DNA of 53,173 nucleotides from NCBI GenBank assembly GCA_029977205.1, contig JAPOLI010000007.1:1-53173 (forward strand), read 5' to 3'. Under the pieces are notes generated by a model that worked only from the letters and a program-made list of their open reading frames with translations, was not told the DNA's origin and did not search any database. Of the stretch, positions 35,128 to 44,205 are shown in pieces. Position 1 is the first letter of the stretch; the number at the start of each line of letters is the position of its first letter. Both the position numbers and the translations under genes were made by a program. The stretch comes from a bacterium (GTDB taxonomy: Bacteria; Actinomycetota; Thermoleophilia; Miltoncostaeales; Miltoncostaeaceae).

Positions 35128-35415
35128 ATGGCCTACCTCATCATCGCTGTTGTCAGCGTCCTGCTCGTCGCCCTTGTCGCATGGCCCGTCCTGCGAGCCG
35201 CGCCCGAGGGTTCGCCTCCGGGCCAGGGGGATGACATGCGGGCGGTGGAGGACGAGTTGCAGAGGTCACTCGACGCGATCCGGGAGATCGAGATGGACCA
35301 CCGGGCGGGCAACCTCTCCGATGAGGACTTCGCGGAGCTCGACCGCGACGAGCGCGCCCGTGCCGTGGAGCTGATGAACCGGCGCGATTCCATGAGCGCC
35401 GGGGGTGCGGCGTGA
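35128..35415 (+). CDS. CcmI-like cytochrome c biogenesis protein, short form
   Basis: A 95-aa protein with one membrane helix (YLIIAVVSVLLVALVAWPVL) and a charged helix, LQRSLDAIREIEMDHRAGNL followed by SDEDFAELDRD. This matches the N-terminal membrane anchor and coiled coil of CcmI (or CcmH C-terminal) proteins, which escort apocytochrome to the heme lyase, without the TPR part. The position after ccmF supports the role. Confidence 0.72.
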   Translation: MAYLIIAVVSVLLVALVAWPVLRAAPEGSPPGQGDDMRAVEDELQRSLDAIREIEMDHRAGNLSDEDFAELDRDERARAVELMNRRDSMSAGGAA

Positions 35416-36431
35416 TGCCGTGGCGCACCACGGCTCCGCCGGGGCGCCGGGGCAGCACGGCCCGGCGGCGCGCGGTGGCGGCGTTGGTCACCGCCGCGGC
35501 GGCCATCCCCGTGCTCTCCGGGTGCAGCGCGAGCCTGTCGCAGTTCATCGACATCGGCCCGGAGGGCGGCGGCACGCTGCTGCTTGAGTTGCGCCTCGAC
35601 CCCGCGGCGCAGCAGGCGATAAACCTCCCCCGGCAGCTCCAGGCGGGAACATTCGTGACCTTCCTGGATGTCCGGACCGAGAGGTGGCGCGCGCCGGGCG
35701 ATGGGGGGCAGCCGTTCCAGCAGCGCACCGAGGCGGACGGCACGGTGGTGCTCCGGTCGGTGCGCGCGCTGAAAGCGGGGACGTCCCAGCTGGACGACCT
35801 CGACAGCGCGCTGGGCGTGCTGCGGCCGCTGAAGCCCATTCTGAGCGCCACCGGGAAGTACTGGGCCGCGCCGGCGCCGGGCGACGCGCCCGCGCAGAAG
35901 GGCGGCGACGCACCCGCGAGCGGGACGTCACCCGGAGGCGCCGCGCAGGCAGGCATCACCGGTCTTCCCACGCGGGTATCGCTGCAGTCGCTTCTGGTGG
36001 ATGAGTTCACTCCCCAGACGCGGGATCGGGGCCGGACCATCGCCGCCACGTTCTCGATGGCGTCGCGCGGCGGCGTGGGGGATGTGCTCGAGCCTCCGTG
36101 CAACGGGAGCAGCGGCCGGGTGGACTTCACGCGGGCGGACCGCGCGCTGCAGGGCGGGCTGAGGTTCGCCTACACGTGGGCGATGCCCGCCCGGATCGCG
36201 CTGTACTCGACGGGCGGCACGCTGTCAGGGGATCGCTACGTGGCGTCCTGGGCGATGCCGTACGGGCAGTGCCAGCGGATGGAGATCTCCTCGGCCGGTG
36301 CGGAGGATGGCCGTGTCGTGAACGGCATCATCCTCGGCGGCGCGATCCTGTTCCTGTGCGTGGTGTTCGCCCTGCGCGCCATTGCGCGCCGCAGCCGCAG
36401 GAAGCGTGCCGAGCCGGACGCCGGCGACTGA
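35412..36431 (+). CDS. Lipoprotein with C-terminal membrane helix, function unknown
   Basis: A 339-aa protein with a lipobox (IPVLSGCS, Cys38) after a basic, hydrophobic signal and a second membrane segment near the C-terminus (NGIILGGAILFLCVVFALRA) followed by a basic tail. The extracellular middle has a Pro/Ala-rich insert at about 155-180. Being anchored at both ends is unusual. GTG overlaps the previous stop; an ATG follows directly. Coupling to the ccm genes suggests an envelope or cytochrome-related role, but that is inference. Confidence 0.68.
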   Translation: MMPWRTTAPPGRRGSTARRRAVAALVTAAAAIPVLSGCSASLSQFIDIGPEGGGTLLLELRLDPAAQQAINLPRQLQAGTFVTFLDVRTERWRAPGDGGQPFQQRTEADGTVVLRSVRALKAGTSQLDDLDSALGVLRPLKPILSATGKYWAAPAPGDAPAQKGGDAPASGTSPGGAAQAGITGLPTRVSLQSLLVDEFTPQTRDRGRTIAATFSMASRGGVGDVLEPPCNGSSGRVDFTRADRALQGGLRFAYTWAMPARIALYSTGGTLSGDRYVASWAMPYGQCQRMEISSAGAEDGRVVNGIILGGAILFLCVVFALRAIARRSRRKRAEPDAGD

Positions 36432-36483
36432 TCGCGCCCGGATCCGGGCTCGTGCGCCGGTCGGCAGGACGCGGGATCACACG

Positions 36484-36522
36484 GGGGACGGTTCCCCGCT
36501 CGTACTGCAACAGATGGTTGCA
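36484..36522. other. Hairpins in the intergenic region before the M23 gene
   Basis: GGGGA-CGGT-TCCCC (36484-36497) and TGCAAC-AGATG-GTTGCA (36506-36522) follow the lipoprotein stop. The following 36525-36560 stretch is AT-rich for this genome. They may end the upstream operon; no T-run follows. Confidence 0.35.
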
Positions 36523-36571
36523 TTGTCCCGTCAAAACTCCTAAAAAGTGTATGCAAGGGCATCGTTCCGGG

Positions 36572-36599
36572 TTGACTGCGCCGGTGCCCCCGCTAGGGT
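36572..36599 (+). promoter_or_regulatory. Sigma70 promoter TTGACT-N16-TAGGGT
   Basis: TTGACT (36572-36577) and TAGGGT (36594-36599) are spaced by 16 bases. This is the best -35/-10 pair in the window. The hexamer lies 12 bases before ATG 36612. Confidence 0.7.
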
Positions 36600-36611
36600 G
36601 ACCAGCGGCCA

Positions 36612-37628
36612 ATGACCTCCGAGGGCCGTTCCGACCCGCCCGGCGCGCGGTTGGACGCGTCCCACATCCACGGCGATTTCCTCAGACCAAGGCCGTGGGG
36701 AAAGGGTTTCAGGATCATCGACCGTTCCGGCAACACACCGCGTGGTCTCACGCGGCCGCTTCGCAAGGCGGCCGGCCTCATCGCCCTCATCTCGGTGGGC
36801 GTCATGGCCCCGGCCCTTGGAGCGGTGCCGATGCCGGACCAGCTTCCCAGCGGCGGCACGAGCGCCGCACCTGAAGGCTCCGGCCTGCCGGCGCAGCCCG
36901 TGGCTGCTCCTCCCGCGCCCACCGCGGATCCGGCCAACCCGGCTGCCACGCCGGCTGCTCCCGCTGCCGTCGGCCTTCGCTTCGGCGCCCGGGGCAAGGA
37001 CGTCAAGAAGCTGCAGCGCAAGCTGAGGGTGCGCGGCATCAAGGTGCCCGTGGATGGCAAGTACGGCCGCAAGACCCGTGCCGGGGTGCGCATCTTCCAG
37101 CGCCGGTACAAGATGAAGGCGACCGGCGTCGCCAACGCCGCCGTTCTCCGCAAGCTGGGGCTCAAGATCCGCGCGGTCGCCACCGGCCCGGCAGCGACCC
37201 CGGGCACGGCGCAGTTCCTCAAGGTGTTCCCCGTGGTGGGCAGCTACTCATACGAGAATGACTTCGGTGACCCGCGCGGGCAGGGCCCGCACCAGGGCAA
37301 CGACATCATCGGCTCGATGGGCCTGCAGCTCGTCAGCTGCGTGGACGGCACGATCCTCCGCCTCACCCGCGAGGAGACCGGCCTGGGCGGCATCTGGATA
37401 TGGATCGTCGATGGCGCCGGGAACGAGTACTACTACGCCCACATGGCGTCCATCGCTCCCGATCTCCAGCCCGGGTCGAAGGTGACGGCGGGTCAGTTCG
37501 TGGGCACCATGGGAATGACCGGGGATGCCCGCGGAACGATTCCGCACCTGCACTTTGAGATCCGGCCGAACGGCGGTGGCTCCATCGACCCGTTCACGGA
37601 TCTGCGGGCCGTCGACCCCCGGAAGTAG
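36612..37628 (+). CDS. Secreted M23 peptidase with peptidoglycan-binding domain
   Basis: A 338-aa protein. A long polar N-terminus (about 50 residues) precedes a signal or anchor helix (KAAGLIALISVGVMAPALGA). After a Pro-rich linker comes a PG_binding_1 domain (about 118-180: GARGKDVKKLQRKL, VDGKYGRKT) and then an LytM/M23 domain (about 210-330) with the zinc motifs GPHQGND and HLHFE. It should cut peptide cross-links in the wall or regulate amidases. The polar leader is not conserved-looking, so the true start might be later, although no better start codon with a ribosome site is visible. Confidence 0.87.
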   Translation: MTSEGRSDPPGARLDASHIHGDFLRPRPWGKGFRIIDRSGNTPRGLTRPLRKAAGLIALISVGVMAPALGAVPMPDQLPSGGTSAAPEGSGLPAQPVAAPPAPTADPANPAATPAAPAAVGLRFGARGKDVKKLQRKLRVRGIKVPVDGKYGRKTRAGVRIFQRRYKMKATGVANAAVLRKLGLKIRAVATGPAATPGTAQFLKVFPVVGSYSYENDFGDPRGQGPHQGNDIIGSMGLQLVSCVDGTILRLTREETGLGGIWIWIVDGAGNEYYYAHMASIAPDLQPGSKVTAGQFVGTMGMTGDARGTIPHLHFEIRPNGGGSIDPFTDLRAVDPRK

Positions 37629-37702
37629 GACCGCGCTCGCGCCGCGGTAGGTGCGCCCGGGTGTAGGACCCGGTGCCCGGCTGTCGAATCCGCCTTCCTG
37701 TG

Positions 37703-38902
37703 ATGCGGATTCCCCGATATGCGGTGATCGCCTCCCTTCTTGCGGCTGGTGCTGCGGCGCTGCCCGGAGCGGCTGGGGCGACGGGGATTGCGGATCGCAA
37801 GCAGGCCGTGGACGAGCGCCTGTATGGGGCCGAGGCGCGGTTGATCGCGGTGATCAACCGGCAGGCCGTGCTGACGTCTGATCTTGCTGTGCTCACCCGT
37901 CGGCTGCGCGACGTGAACAAGCGGCTTGCGCCGCTCGCCGCGCGCCGGGACACCGCGGTCGCGGCACACCGCATGGCGGTGGGGACACTCGCCCAGGTCA
38001 ACCGCGACCTGGCCTTCCAGCGTCGACAGCTGGGCATCGCGACGAGCCGCCTGCGCCTCCAGCGCGAGGTGCTGGCAGAGCGAATTCGCGAGATCTACCG
38101 CGGCGGCGATGAGGATCCCCTGCTCGGGCTATTGCAGGGCGGGAGCCTCGCCGAACTCGCCGGCGCGACGGCCGGGATCGAGCGCGCGACCGAACGTGAT
38201 CGGATGATGATTACCGCCGTCGCCCGGTACCGCGGACTGACCCGACGCTCAGCTGCGCGCATTGCCGTGCTCAAGGAGCGCGCCGTGGCTGCGGAGGCCG
38301 AGGCCGGCGTGCGCGCTGAGGCCGCAACCGCCGCCGCGCATGCCCTCGACGTGGAGCAGAGGGTGCTGCGGCGCACGAGGCGCGTCCGGGCCCGGATGCT
38401 CGCGACCATCCGTGTCGACCGGGCGCACATCGAGGATGATGCCGCGGGTCTGCGCGAGCAGTCGTTTGCGCTGGCGAAGCGCATCGCCGAGATCCAGGGC
38501 GTGCCCTACGCCGGGCCCGCGGACACGACTCCCTCTGCGGCGGGCTTCACATGGCCCACCTCGGGGCAGATCTCCTCGGCGTTCGGCCCGCGCTGGGGGC
38601 GGATGCACGAGGGCCTCGACATCGCCGCGCCGATTGGGCGCGCCATCACGGCGGCCAAGTCGGGCCGTGTGATCGTGGCCGGGCCGTCGGGCGGCTACGG
38701 GAACCTCGTGGTGGTCGATCACGGCGGGGGTCTGTCCACCGCATATGCGCACCAGAGCCGTATTGCCGTGAGCGTCGGGGATCCGGTGACGCAGGGCGGG
38801 CTGATCGGATACGTCGGGAGCACAGGGCACTCCACCGGGCCGCACCTTCATTTCGAGGTTCGCGTGAACGGCGTCGCGCAGAGCCCCCTGCCGTACCTGT
38901 AG
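37703..38902 (+). CDS. EnvC-like murein hydrolase activator / M23 peptidase with coiled coil
   Basis: A 399-aa protein with a signal peptide (PRYAVIASLLAAGAAALPGA), a long coiled coil (about 30-275, Arg/Ala/Leu heptads) and a C-terminal M23 domain (about 285-399). Zinc motifs HEGLD and HLHFE are intact, so it may be an active endopeptidase rather than a degenerate activator. The layout is that of EnvC/PcsB-type proteins controlled by FtsEX. ATG 37703 is used; the GTG directly before it is possible. It follows another M23 gene after 74 bases. Confidence 0.87.
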   Translation: MRIPRYAVIASLLAAGAAALPGAAGATGIADRKQAVDERLYGAEARLIAVINRQAVLTSDLAVLTRRLRDVNKRLAPLAARRDTAVAAHRMAVGTLAQVNRDLAFQRRQLGIATSRLRLQREVLAERIREIYRGGDEDPLLGLLQGGSLAELAGATAGIERATERDRMMITAVARYRGLTRRSAARIAVLKERAVAAEAEAGVRAEAATAAAHALDVEQRVLRRTRRVRARMLATIRVDRAHIEDDAAGLREQSFALAKRIAEIQGVPYAGPADTTPSAAGFTWPTSGQISSAFGPRWGRMHEGLDIAAPIGRAITAAKSGRVIVAGPSGGYGNLVVVDHGGGLSTAYAHQSRIAVSVGDPVTQGGLIGYVGSTGHSTGPHLHFEVRVNGVAQSPLPYL

Positions 38903-38958
38903 CGCGCTGCGGCGTCCTCACCGCCGGCCCCGGATCGCCCCATGACGCGAGGCACGTC

Positions 38959-38995
38959 TACACTGCGGGCCGTTCGCGACCCAGACCAGCAAGGA
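38959..38995 (+). promoter_or_regulatory. -10 box and ribosome-binding site of argG
   Basis: TACACT (38959-38964) is a likely -10 box. AAGGA (38991-38995) is nine bases from TTG 39005 and too far (18) from the ATG at 39014, which decides the start. Confidence 0.45.
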
Positions 38996-39004
38996 AACCG
39001 CGCG

Positions 39005-40267
39005 TTGTCCCAGATGCAGCCCGCTCCGAAGACTGCCCAGTACCTGGCCCAGCCACATGAGGTGCATCGCGTGGTGCTCCTCTACTCCGGCGGCCTGGAC
39101 ACCAGCGTCATGTGCAAGTGGATCCAGGACGAGTACGACGCCGAGGTGGTGGCGCTGTGCATCAACCTGGGCCAGCCCGAGGACGACTTCACGGAGATCC
39201 TCGAGAAGGCAGTCGACCTCGGCGCGGTGGAGAGCCTGGTCATCGATGCGCGCGAGGAGTTCGCCCGCGACTACGTGGCCCCCGCCATCAAGGCGAACGC
39301 GCGCTATCAGGGTGGCTATCCGCTGTTCACCTCCCTCGGCCGTCCCCTCATCGCGAAGCTTGCCGTGCAGGAGGCCCGTCGCCACGGATGCGACACGATC
39401 GCGCACGGGTGCACCGGGAAGGGCAACGACCAGGTGCGGATCGAGGCCACCATCGCGACGCTGGCTCCCGAACTCAGGATCATCGCGCCGGTGCGTGAGT
39501 GGCAGATGGGGCGCGACGAGGAGATCGCCTACGCGCAGGAGCACGGGATCCCGGTGTCATCGAGCGTCGAGCGTCCCTATTCGATCGATGACAACCTCTG
39601 GGGCCGCTCCAGCGAGGGGGGCATCATCGAGGACCTGACCCAGGCGATTCCGGATGATGTATTCCAGCTGGTGACGCCACCGACGAAGGCGCCGGACACG
39701 CCACAGGACATCACCATCGCGTTTCGCGACGGGCTCCCCGTGAGCCTCGATGACGTGGAGATGCCGCTGCACGAGATCATCCCGGCCATCGCCGAGCACG
39801 CATGCCGCAATGGGGTAGGGATCATGGACCACATCGAGGACCGCGTCGTGGGCCTCAAGGTGCGCGATGTCTACGAGGTGCCCGCGGCCACGGTGATCCT
39901 CGAGGCCCACAGGGAACTCGAGAAGCTCGTGTGCACCGGTCGCCAGAACGCGCTGAAGCCGAACCTCGACCTCCTGTGGGCCCAGCTCGCATATGAGGGG
40001 CTCTGGTACGAGCCGCTCATGGCGGACCTGAACGCCTTCATGGATCACGTGAACCGCAAGGTGGAGGGGACCGTGACGGTCCGGCTGTACAAGGGGTCCG
40101 CCACGGTCGTCACCCGCGACTCACCGGTGGCGCTCTACGACCGCACCCTGGCGACCTTCGACGCCGACCCGACCTTCTCGCAGAATGCCTCGCCCGGGTT
40201 CATCGAGCTGTTCAGCCTGCAGAGTCGCATGGCCCACCAGATCGAAGAGGCGCGCGGCCTGGGGTGA
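39005..40267 (+). CDS. argG: Argininosuccinate synthase
   Basis: A 420-aa ATP-dependent enzyme joining citrulline and aspartate, the seventh step of arginine synthesis. The PP-loop is LYSGGLDTSV and the family motif GCTGKGNDQVRIE follows. No other arginine genes are nearby. TTG 39005 is chosen from the AAGGA spacing; ATG 39014, three codons later, is the alternative. dnaE follows after 47 bases with its own -10 box. Confidence 0.95.
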   Translation: MSQMQPAPKTAQYLAQPHEVHRVVLLYSGGLDTSVMCKWIQDEYDAEVVALCINLGQPEDDFTEILEKAVDLGAVESLVIDAREEFARDYVAPAIKANARYQGGYPLFTSLGRPLIAKLAVQEARRHGCDTIAHGCTGKGNDQVRIEATIATLAPELRIIAPVREWQMGRDEEIAYAQEHGIPVSSSVERPYSIDDNLWGRSSEGGIIEDLTQAIPDDVFQLVTPPTKAPDTPQDITIAFRDGLPVSLDDVEMPLHEIIPAIAEHACRNGVGIMDHIEDRVVGLKVRDVYEVPAATVILEAHRELEKLVCTGRQNALKPNLDLLWAQLAYEGLWYEPLMADLNAFMDHVNRKVEGTVTVRLYKGSATVVTRDSPVALYDRTLATFDADPTFSQNASPGFIELFSLQSRMAHQIEEARGLG

Positions 40268-40301
40268 GCCCCACGGGGCCCGCGGCGTCGGGCGGGCACG
40301 G

Positions 40302-40307
40302 TAGGTT
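40302..40307 (+). promoter_or_regulatory. -10 box (TAGGTT) of dnaE
   Basis: TAGGTT ends seven bases before GTG 40315. An in-frame GTG at 40264 overlaps the argG stop, but the residues it would add are unlike DnaE N-termini. Confidence 0.55.
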
Positions 40308-40314
40308 TCGCGGG

Positions 40315-43300
40315 GTGAGCGGCGTCACCCCATTCGCGCATCTGCACGTGCACTCCGATTACTCGATCCTCGACGGCGCGTGCAAGATCCCGCGGCTGCT
40401 CGATCGCGTCGAGGAGCTCGGGCAGGGCGCAGTGGCCCTCACCGATCACGGCGTCATGAGCGGCGCCGTGGAGCTGTACCGCGAGGCCAGTTCCCGGGGC
40501 ATCACGCCGATCGTGGGCCTCGAGGCCTACGTGGTGCCCGACCACCGGGAGCGGCCGGGGCGCGAGCGGCGCAATCACCTCACGCTGCTCGCCGAGTCCA
40601 CCGAGGGCTACTACAACCTCATCCGCCTCTGCTCGGCCGGCTACCTCGACGGCTACCACCGGCGCCCGCGCATCGACCACGAGCTCATGAGCCGTCACGC
40701 AGACGGCATCATTGTGCTCTCGGGGTGCCTGTCAGGGACCATCTGCTCGCGGCTGGCGGATGAGGACCTCACCGGGGCGCGGGAGGAGCTCGACACCCTC
40801 TGCCAGATCTTCGGACCCGAGGATGTGTACCTCGAGCTCCAGGACTCCGGGATCGCCTCGCAGAAGCGCATCAACCAGCACCTCGCGACCCTGGCGGCCG
40901 AGACCGGCCGCACCCTCGTGGCCACCGGTGACGTGCACTACGTGTGCCACCAGGACGCCGAGAGCCACGAGGCCCTGCTGGCCATCCAGACACGCGATGT
41001 GCTGTCGAACCCGGATCGGTTCAAGTTCGACACGCAGGAGTTCTTCATCAAGAGCGCCGACGAGATGCTGCAGGCGCTCCCTGACTTCCCGGACTCCATC
41101 CCAGCCACCATCGAGGTGGCTGATCGCTGCTCAGGCCTGGACCTGCCGCTCGGCGACATCAAGCTGCCGGTCTTCCCGGTGCCCACGGGTGAGAGCGACG
41201 ACGCATACCTCGCGCACCTGTGCCGCGAGGGCCTCGACCGCCGGTACGGCGAGGGCCAGTGGCCCGCGGAGGCCGAGGAGCGCCTGCGGTTCGAGCTGGA
41301 CACGATCCAGGAGATGGGGTTCTCCTCCTACTTCCTGATCGTGTGGGACTACATCAAGTGGGCGCGCGACAACGGCGTGGCGGTGGGGCCCGGCCGTGGG
41401 TCCGCCGCAGGCTCACTGGTCGCCTTCGCGCTGCGCATCACCGACCTCGACCCCCTCGAGCACGGCCTGCTGTTCGAGCGCTTCCTGAACCCCGGCCGCA
41501 AGTCCATGCCCGATATCGACACCGACTTCTCGGTGGGCGGGCGCGATCGCGTGGTGGCGTACGTCACCGAGAAGTACGGCAGCGACGCCGTCGCCCGCAT
41601 CGGCACCTTCGGCAAGTTGCTGGCCCGCGCGGTGGTGCGCGACTCCGGACGCGTGCTGGGCTTCTCATACGGTCAGGTCGACCGGATCGCCAAGCTCGTG
41701 CCCGAGCGGCTGGGGATCAAGCTCGAGGAGGCCGCGGCCTCCGGCACCGAACTGGCCGCGGCGATGGAGGCGGACGAGGGGGCCAGGCGCATCGTGGAGG
41801 TCGCGCGCCCCCTCGAGGGGCTTGTGCGCAACGAGGGCGTGCATGCCGCGGGGGTCGTCATCGCCCCCGGGGCGGTCACCGATTACCTGCCGGTGCGGGT
41901 GGACGACCAGGGTGCGGTCGTCACGCAGGTGCCCGATCACGACGTGGAGGCGCTCGGGCTGCTCAAGATGGACTTCCTCGGCCTGCGCAACCTCGACATC
42001 ATCCAGGATGCCCTGACATTGGTGGAGGCGACCACGGGGGATGCGCTCGACATCGACGCCATCCCCATGGACGATGCGGCCACCTACCGGATGCTTGCCC
42101 GCGGCGATGCCCTGGGCGTGTTCCAATTCGAGTCGTCGGGAATGCGCGACGCACTTCGCGAGGTCCGCCCCACGGAGTTCGCCGACATCGTGGCGCTGGT
42201 GGCGCTCTACCGCCCCGGCCCGATGGCCTTCATCTCCACCTATGCGCAGAACAAGCGCGATCCCAGCCGCGTGCGCTTCGCCGACCCGCGCCTCGAGCCC
42301 ATCACGGGCCCGACGTACTCGGTGGCCGTGTACCAGGAGCAGTTGATGCAGATCTCGCGCGCGATCGCCGGCTTCTCGCCTGCGCGCGCAGATGACCTGC
42401 GCAAGGCCGTGGGCAAGAAGGACAAGGAGCTCATGGCGTCGTTGCGCGACGAGTTCGTGCAGGGCTGCCTCGACTCCGGCACCGACGCCCGGGTGGCGGA
42501 GGACCTGTGGGGCCTCTGCGAGGCGGCCGGTGACTACTCGTTCAACAAGTCGCACGCCGCCTGCTACGCCCTGCTCGCCTACCGGACCGCATACCTGAAG
42601 GCCAACCACCCGGCTGAGTACATGGCGGCGGTGCTGACCTCGGTGATGGACACCAAGGACCGCGTGCCCTTCTATGTCTCCGCCTGCTCGGACATGGGCA
42701 TCGAGGTGCTGCCCCCCGACGTCAACCGGTCGGAATCGGGCTTCGCGGTCACGGGCGACCGCGAGATCCGCTTCGGGCTCACGGCCGTGAAGGGGGTGGG
42801 GGAGAACGCCGTGCATGCCCTCGTCGCGGAGCGTGCGTCCGGCGGCCCGTACACATCGATCTGGGACTTCTGCCGGCGTATCGACCCCGCGCAGCTCAAC
42901 AAGCGCGCTCTCGAGAGCCTGGTCCGCGGCGGTGCGCTCGACTGCACCGGGGCGACGCGCGCCGGCATGCTCGATGCTCTCCCCGCCGCCATGGCGCAGG
43001 CCGCGAAGCGCCGCACGGACATGGCGGCCGGACAGGAGTCGCTGTTCGGCCTGCTGGAGGACTCCGGCGGGTCGTCCCTCGAGGCCGATCCCGCGATCAT
43101 CATGCCGGAGATGGAGAAGGATGAGCTGCTCGCCGGGGAGAAGGAGGCGATCGGCCTGTACGTGTCGAGCCACCCCCTGGCGGACTGCCGCCGTCAGTTG
43201 CGACGGCTCACCTCCGTCACCCTCGGCGAGGTCGGCACCTGCGGTGATGGCCAGTCGGTCACCCTGGGCGGGCTGGTCGGCGCCGTGAAGAACATCACGA

Positions 43301-43746
43301 CCAAGCGCGGCGAGCCGATGGCCTTCGTGCGCCTCGACGACCTCGAGGGCTCGATCGAGGTGGTCGTCGTGCCCCAGGTGCTCAGCGCGGCCCGGGAGTT
43401 CCTCGCGGAGGACTCCCTGGTGCTCATCAGGGGCCGCATCGACCAGAAGGGGGAAGGCGAGACGAAGCTCGTGGCCCAGGCGGCGGAGCCCTTCGCACCC
43501 GACCCGGCCGACGAGGAGGACCGCCTGCTGCTCGAGGTGGATGCGTCGCGCTTCGCCGGCGCCGACATGCAGATGCTGAAGAAGCTCTTCAGCGATCACC
43601 CCGGCCAGGCATGCGTGATCGTCGCGCTGCGCACCCCGGAGGGCGAGAAGCGCATCCGCCTCGGCAACGAGTACCAGGTCGACCCCGATGACCGAGGCCT
43701 CGTGGCCTCGCTCAAGAGCATGTTCGGAGAACGCGCGGTCGCTTGA
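40315..43746 (+). CDS. dnaE: DNA polymerase III alpha subunit
   Basis: An 1143-aa replicative C-family polymerase. The N-terminal PHP domain begins AHLHVHSDYSILDG with its metal-binding His triplet, so a PHP-type proofreading exonuclease may be active as in mycobacteria. The catalytic palm has GPGRGSAAGSLVAF and the Asp pair in PDIDTDFSVGGRD; later NKSHAACYALLAY is conserved. A C-terminal OB fold (VTLGGLVGAVKNITTKRG) is followed by a short tail. The size and domains fit DnaE1 rather than the shorter DnaE2/ImuC. No LexA site is seen upstream. Confidence 0.96.
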   Translation: MSGVTPFAHLHVHSDYSILDGACKIPRLLDRVEELGQGAVALTDHGVMSGAVELYREASSRGITPIVGLEAYVVPDHRERPGRERRNHLTLLAESTEGYYNLIRLCSAGYLDGYHRRPRIDHELMSRHADGIIVLSGCLSGTICSRLADEDLTGAREELDTLCQIFGPEDVYLELQDSGIASQKRINQHLATLAAETGRTLVATGDVHYVCHQDAESHEALLAIQTRDVLSNPDRFKFDTQEFFIKSADEMLQALPDFPDSIPATIEVADRCSGLDLPLGDIKLPVFPVPTGESDDAYLAHLCREGLDRRYGEGQWPAEAEERLRFELDTIQEMGFSSYFLIVWDYIKWARDNGVAVGPGRGSAAGSLVAFALRITDLDPLEHGLLFERFLNPGRKSMPDIDTDFSVGGRDRVVAYVTEKYGSDAVARIGTFGKLLARAVVRDSGRVLGFSYGQVDRIAKLVPERLGIKLEEAAASGTELAAAMEADEGARRIVEVARPLEGLVRNEGVHAAGVVIAPGAVTDYLPVRVDDQGAVVTQVPDHDVEALGLLKMDFLGLRNLDIIQDALTLVEATTGDALDIDAIPMDDAATYRMLARGDALGVFQFESSGMRDALREVRPTEFADIVALVALYRPGPMAFISTYAQNKRDPSRVRFADPRLEPITGPTYSVAVYQEQLMQISRAIAGFSPARADDLRKAVGKKDKELMASLRDEFVQGCLDSGTDARVAEDLWGLCEAAGDYSFNKSHAACYALLAYRTAYLKANHPAEYMAAVLTSVMDTKDRVPFYVSACSDMGIEVLPPDVNRSESGFAVTGDREIRFGLTAVKGVGENAVHALVAERASGGPYTSIWDFCRRIDPAQLNKRALESLVRGGALDCTGATRAGMLDALPAAMAQAAKRRTDMAAGQESLFGLLEDSGGSSLEADPAIIMPEMEKDELLAGEKEAIGLYVSSHPLADCRRQLRRLTSVTLGEVGTCGDGQSVTLGGLVGAVKNITTKRGEPMAFVRLDDLEGSIEVVVVPQVLSAAREFLAEDSLVLIRGRIDQKGEGETKLVAQAAEPFAPDPADEEDRLLLEVDASRFAGADMQMLKKLFSDHPGQACVIVALRTPEGEKRIRLGNEYQVDPDDRGLVASLKSMFGERAVA

Positions 43747-43777
43747 TCGGCGCTCGTGCCGCCGCTTCACTGGTGGC

Positions 43778-44152
43778 GTGAGCGAACCACCCCAGCACGG
43801 CTCGTGCCGCGCGTGCCCCGTGCGCTGCGAGCGCGTGGTGTACCCGGCGCACTGCGTGGCAACGGAGTGCCCGCGTCTCTACGCCCACGAGGAGGATGGC
43901 GTGCGGTGGATCGGCTGCATCGACAAGGTGTACGCGGGCGAGGTGGACCTCGATCGCCTGCTCGCCCAGGATGCAGAGCATCCGGGCTTCGGCGCCGTGC
44001 GGGCCCAGCGGGCACCCCGGGCCGAGTGCCGGGCCGCCATCGATCGCACCTTCCCCCACCGTGCGGATGGGGAGTGCACGCAGCCCGAATTCCGCACCTC
44101 GTTCCCCGAGGCACCCGAGGGGCGCGACCCCCTCCGCACGCGGCCGAGCTGA
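43778..44152 (+). CDS. Cys-rich hypothetical protein, probable metal-binding
   Basis: A 124-aa protein whose first 50 residues contain CRACPVRC, then AHCVATECPRLY and WIGCIDKVYAGEVDL: seven cysteines in C-x2-C-x3-C...C-x4-C...C spacing, enough for one or two zinc or Fe-S sites. The C-terminal half is charged. I recognise a vague similarity to uncharacterised actinobacterial proteins but no function. GTG 43778 follows TTCACT by six bases, a weak match to the leaderless pattern. Confidence 0.62.
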   Translation: MSEPPQHGSCRACPVRCERVVYPAHCVATECPRLYAHEEDGVRWIGCIDKVYAGEVDLDRLLAQDAEHPGFGAVRAQRAPRAECRAAIDRTFPHRADGECTQPEFRTSFPEAPEGRDPLRTRPS

Positions 44153-44153
44153 T

Positions 44154-44184
44154 CCCGTGCGCGCACGGGGGCGCAGGCCCCCGG
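44154..44184. terminator. Palindromic hairpins between convergent genes
   Basis: CCCGTGCG/CGCACGGG (44154-44169) forms a perfect 16-base palindrome, followed by a GGGGGC/GCCCCC stem. The 53-base gap between convergent stops contains little else, so this is a candidate bidirectional terminator without a T-run. Confidence 0.45.
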
Positions 44185-44205
44185 GCCGGGCACGCAGGCG
44201 ATCAC

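Noticed and set aside
36600-36780. c-di-AMP (ydaO-type) riboswitch before the M23 gene, a common place for it in actinomycetes
   Set aside because: I could not find the conserved core segments, and the promoter sits too close to the ATG to leave a leader of sufficient length.
40264-40314. Earlier GTG start for dnaE overlapping the argG stop
   Set aside because: It adds 17 Gly/Arg-rich residues absent from DnaE proteins, and the TAGGTT box would then lie inside the coding sequence.
41665-43770. A 701-codon open frame antisense to dnaE
   Set aside because: Same GC-driven artefact; no motif, and it runs fully across conserved dnaE sequence.
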